Assembly (NCBI GenBank): GCA_910578825.1 | Contig: CAJTSB010000002.1 | Coordinates: 1-64,000 of the forward strand | Direction of reading: 5' to 3' | Length of the DNA stretch: 64,000 nt | Source of the DNA: an uncultured Lachnospiraceae bacterium | Lineage (GTDB): Bacteria > Bacillota > Clostridia > Lachnospirales > Lachnospiraceae | Shown here: positions 63,138 to 64,000 of the stretch, one piece after another | Position numbering within the stretch: position 1 is the stretch's first letter | Layout of the letters: each line of letters begins with the position of its first letter | Translations under genes and position numbers: made by a program | The notes under the pieces: model-generated | Seen by the model: only the letters and a program-made list of their open reading frames with translations | Databases searched by the model: none | Told to the model about the DNA's origin: nothing

Positions 63138-64000
63138 TCATTTATCTGCAAACTTATAATATATCGTAAGTTCTCCGTCTTTTCCTGCCTCTATCCGTTC
63201 AATCAGTTCTACCACAATGCGTCTGTCCAGTTTTTCCATGTGAATCATCTCATTGAGATCTGTCCGGCTGTCCATACGAAATTCTATTTCAGACAGGAGC
63301 CGCATGTGCTGTTCCAATGCCGCAATCTGGCTGTCGTACTGCGCCGTAAACTGCCGGTAATCCGATTCCATTATAACATTATCCAGATATTTTTCAAACG
63401 CCCCTTTCTTATATTTCTGTAGTTTTCCGATTTTCTCCTGTAACATTTCCAATTGCTCTTCTCTGTCTTCCCGTTCCTGCTTTTCCACGTTTATCCGCTG
63501 TAATTTCTCAATATCTTCCAGCGTAAGTATTTTTTTCACTTCTTTTCTGAGCGAAGACAGAACTGCCCATTCCAACTCCTCTCTCAATATTTTATGGCTT
63601 TCACAAAACCGTTTTCCCTGTTTTCGGTAAGTCTTGCATACATAGCCGGTAACTTCCCGCTTTCCGCGTCTTGCATACTGCCGTTCCATGGATTTTTTAC
63701 AGTCTGCGCAGAACAGTTTTCCGGAAAAAACACCGTCCGGCATCATATTCACGCTCTTCGTCCTTTGCTTTTGCAGTTCCTGAACCAAATCAAACGTATG
63801 TCTGTCAATAATCGGCTCATGGGTATGTTCCACGATAATCCAGGATTCCCGCGGCATCCTGATTTTCTCCTTGTCCTTATAAGAAATCTTATTGTACCTG
63901 TTTTGAATCAGCGTTCCCACGTAAACCGGGTTTCCCAGAATGGTATGTATGGTCTGATACGACCACGCCTTTGTCTCGGGCAGCAATTTGCTGTTCTGAT
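63138..64000 (-). CDS. Large serine recombinase, C-terminal part (runs off window)
   Basis: At least 287 codons, open to the window edge; the N-terminal catalytic domain is outside. AWSYQTIHTILGNPVYVG is the Recombinase domain hallmark. A zinc-ribbon follows (LFCADCKKSMERQY, YVCKTYRKQGKRFC, ESH), then a coiled-coil rich in Glu, Gln and Lys (about 160-230) and a C-terminal FADK end. These proteins integrate and excise phages, ICEs and other elements at att sites. Its stop lies 26 bases from the broken carboxypeptidase gene, as expected for an integrase gene at the end of its element. Confidence 0.93.
   Translation of the reverse strand, partial: QNSKLLPETKAWSYQTIHTILGNPVYVGTLIQNRYNKISYKDKEKIRMPRESWIIVEHTHEPIIDRHTFDLVQELQKQRTKSVNMMPDGVFSGKLFCADCKKSMERQYARRGKREVTGYVCKTYRKQGKRFCESHKILREELEWAVLSSLRKEVKKILTLEDIEKLQRINVEKQEREDREEQLEMLQEKIGKLQKYKKGAFEKYLDNVIMESDYRQFTAQYDSQIAALEQHMRLLSEIEFRMDSRTDLNEMIHMEKLDRRIVVELIERIEAGKDGELTIYYKFADK

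Overview
The window looks like chromosomal DNA of a low-to-moderate GC, Gram-positive anaerobe of the class Clostridia, most probably a Lachnospiraceae member. The evidence is a Gram-positive PolC, the order pyrH-frr-uppS-cdsA-dxr-rseP-ispG-polC, MEP-pathway isoprenoid genes, a Na+-pumping biotin decarboxylase operon, strong AGGAGG ribosome sites and TTGAAA-17-TACAAT promoters. Genus cannot be fixed from sequence reading alone. No rRNA, tRNA or CRISPR array was seen.

Region 1 (1-29.1 kb) is a large cell-surface glycan locus. At the left edge lie two XRE regulator genes in tandem, one of them only a tail. From about 19.0 kb down to 0.5 kb a run of twelve minus-strand genes encodes a degenerate GT2 domain and a TagF-like glycerophosphotransferase (apparently split halves of one protein), a secreted beta-helix protein, a Dlt-like acyl-activation and transfer set (adenylation enzyme, formyltransferase, acyl carrier protein, MBOAT, SGNH protein), two paralogous polymerase/ligase-type membrane proteins, a PglF/CapD-type dehydratase, and an initiating sugar-phosphate transferase fused to an epimerase. 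Divergently, GtrA- and YfhO-type membrane proteins are transcribed on the plus strand. A further minus-strand set (22.4-29.1 kb) holds an acyltransferase-3 protein and three more TagF-like proteins, one fused to an intact GT2 domain. Together these could build, polymerise, phosphoglycerol-decorate and acylate a surface polymer. The Dlt-like set with an embedded formyltransferase is the best candidate for an undescribed system.

Region 2 (29.1-30.5 kb) has a nested palindromic element in a divergent intergenic region, a small membrane protein and xanthine phosphoribosyltransferase.

Region 3 (30.5-43.2 kb) is the housekeeping run: polysaccharide deacetylase, bactofilin, pyrH, frr, uppS, cdsA, dxr, rseP, ispG and polC, all on the minus strand.

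Region 4 (43.4-47.7 kb) is a copper locus, csoR-copA, with a CsoR-type operator inside the promoter spacer and a CopZ-like domain fused to the end of CopA, preceded by its own ribosome site. A plus-strand RNase H-fold exonuclease gene follows.

Region 5 (47.8-53.4 kb) is RpiR-type regulator, flavoprotein, cmk, ispH, rpsA and cheR, all minus strand. Region 6 (53.5-58.9 kb) is a five-gene Na+-translocating carboxyltransferase/decarboxylase operon. Region 7 (58.9-64 kb) holds a DD-carboxypeptidase, scpA-scpB, a metallophosphoesterase, and a second DD-carboxypeptidase gene broken just after its SxN motif, where a large serine recombinase gene begins. This is probably one end of an integrated element that continues beyond the window.
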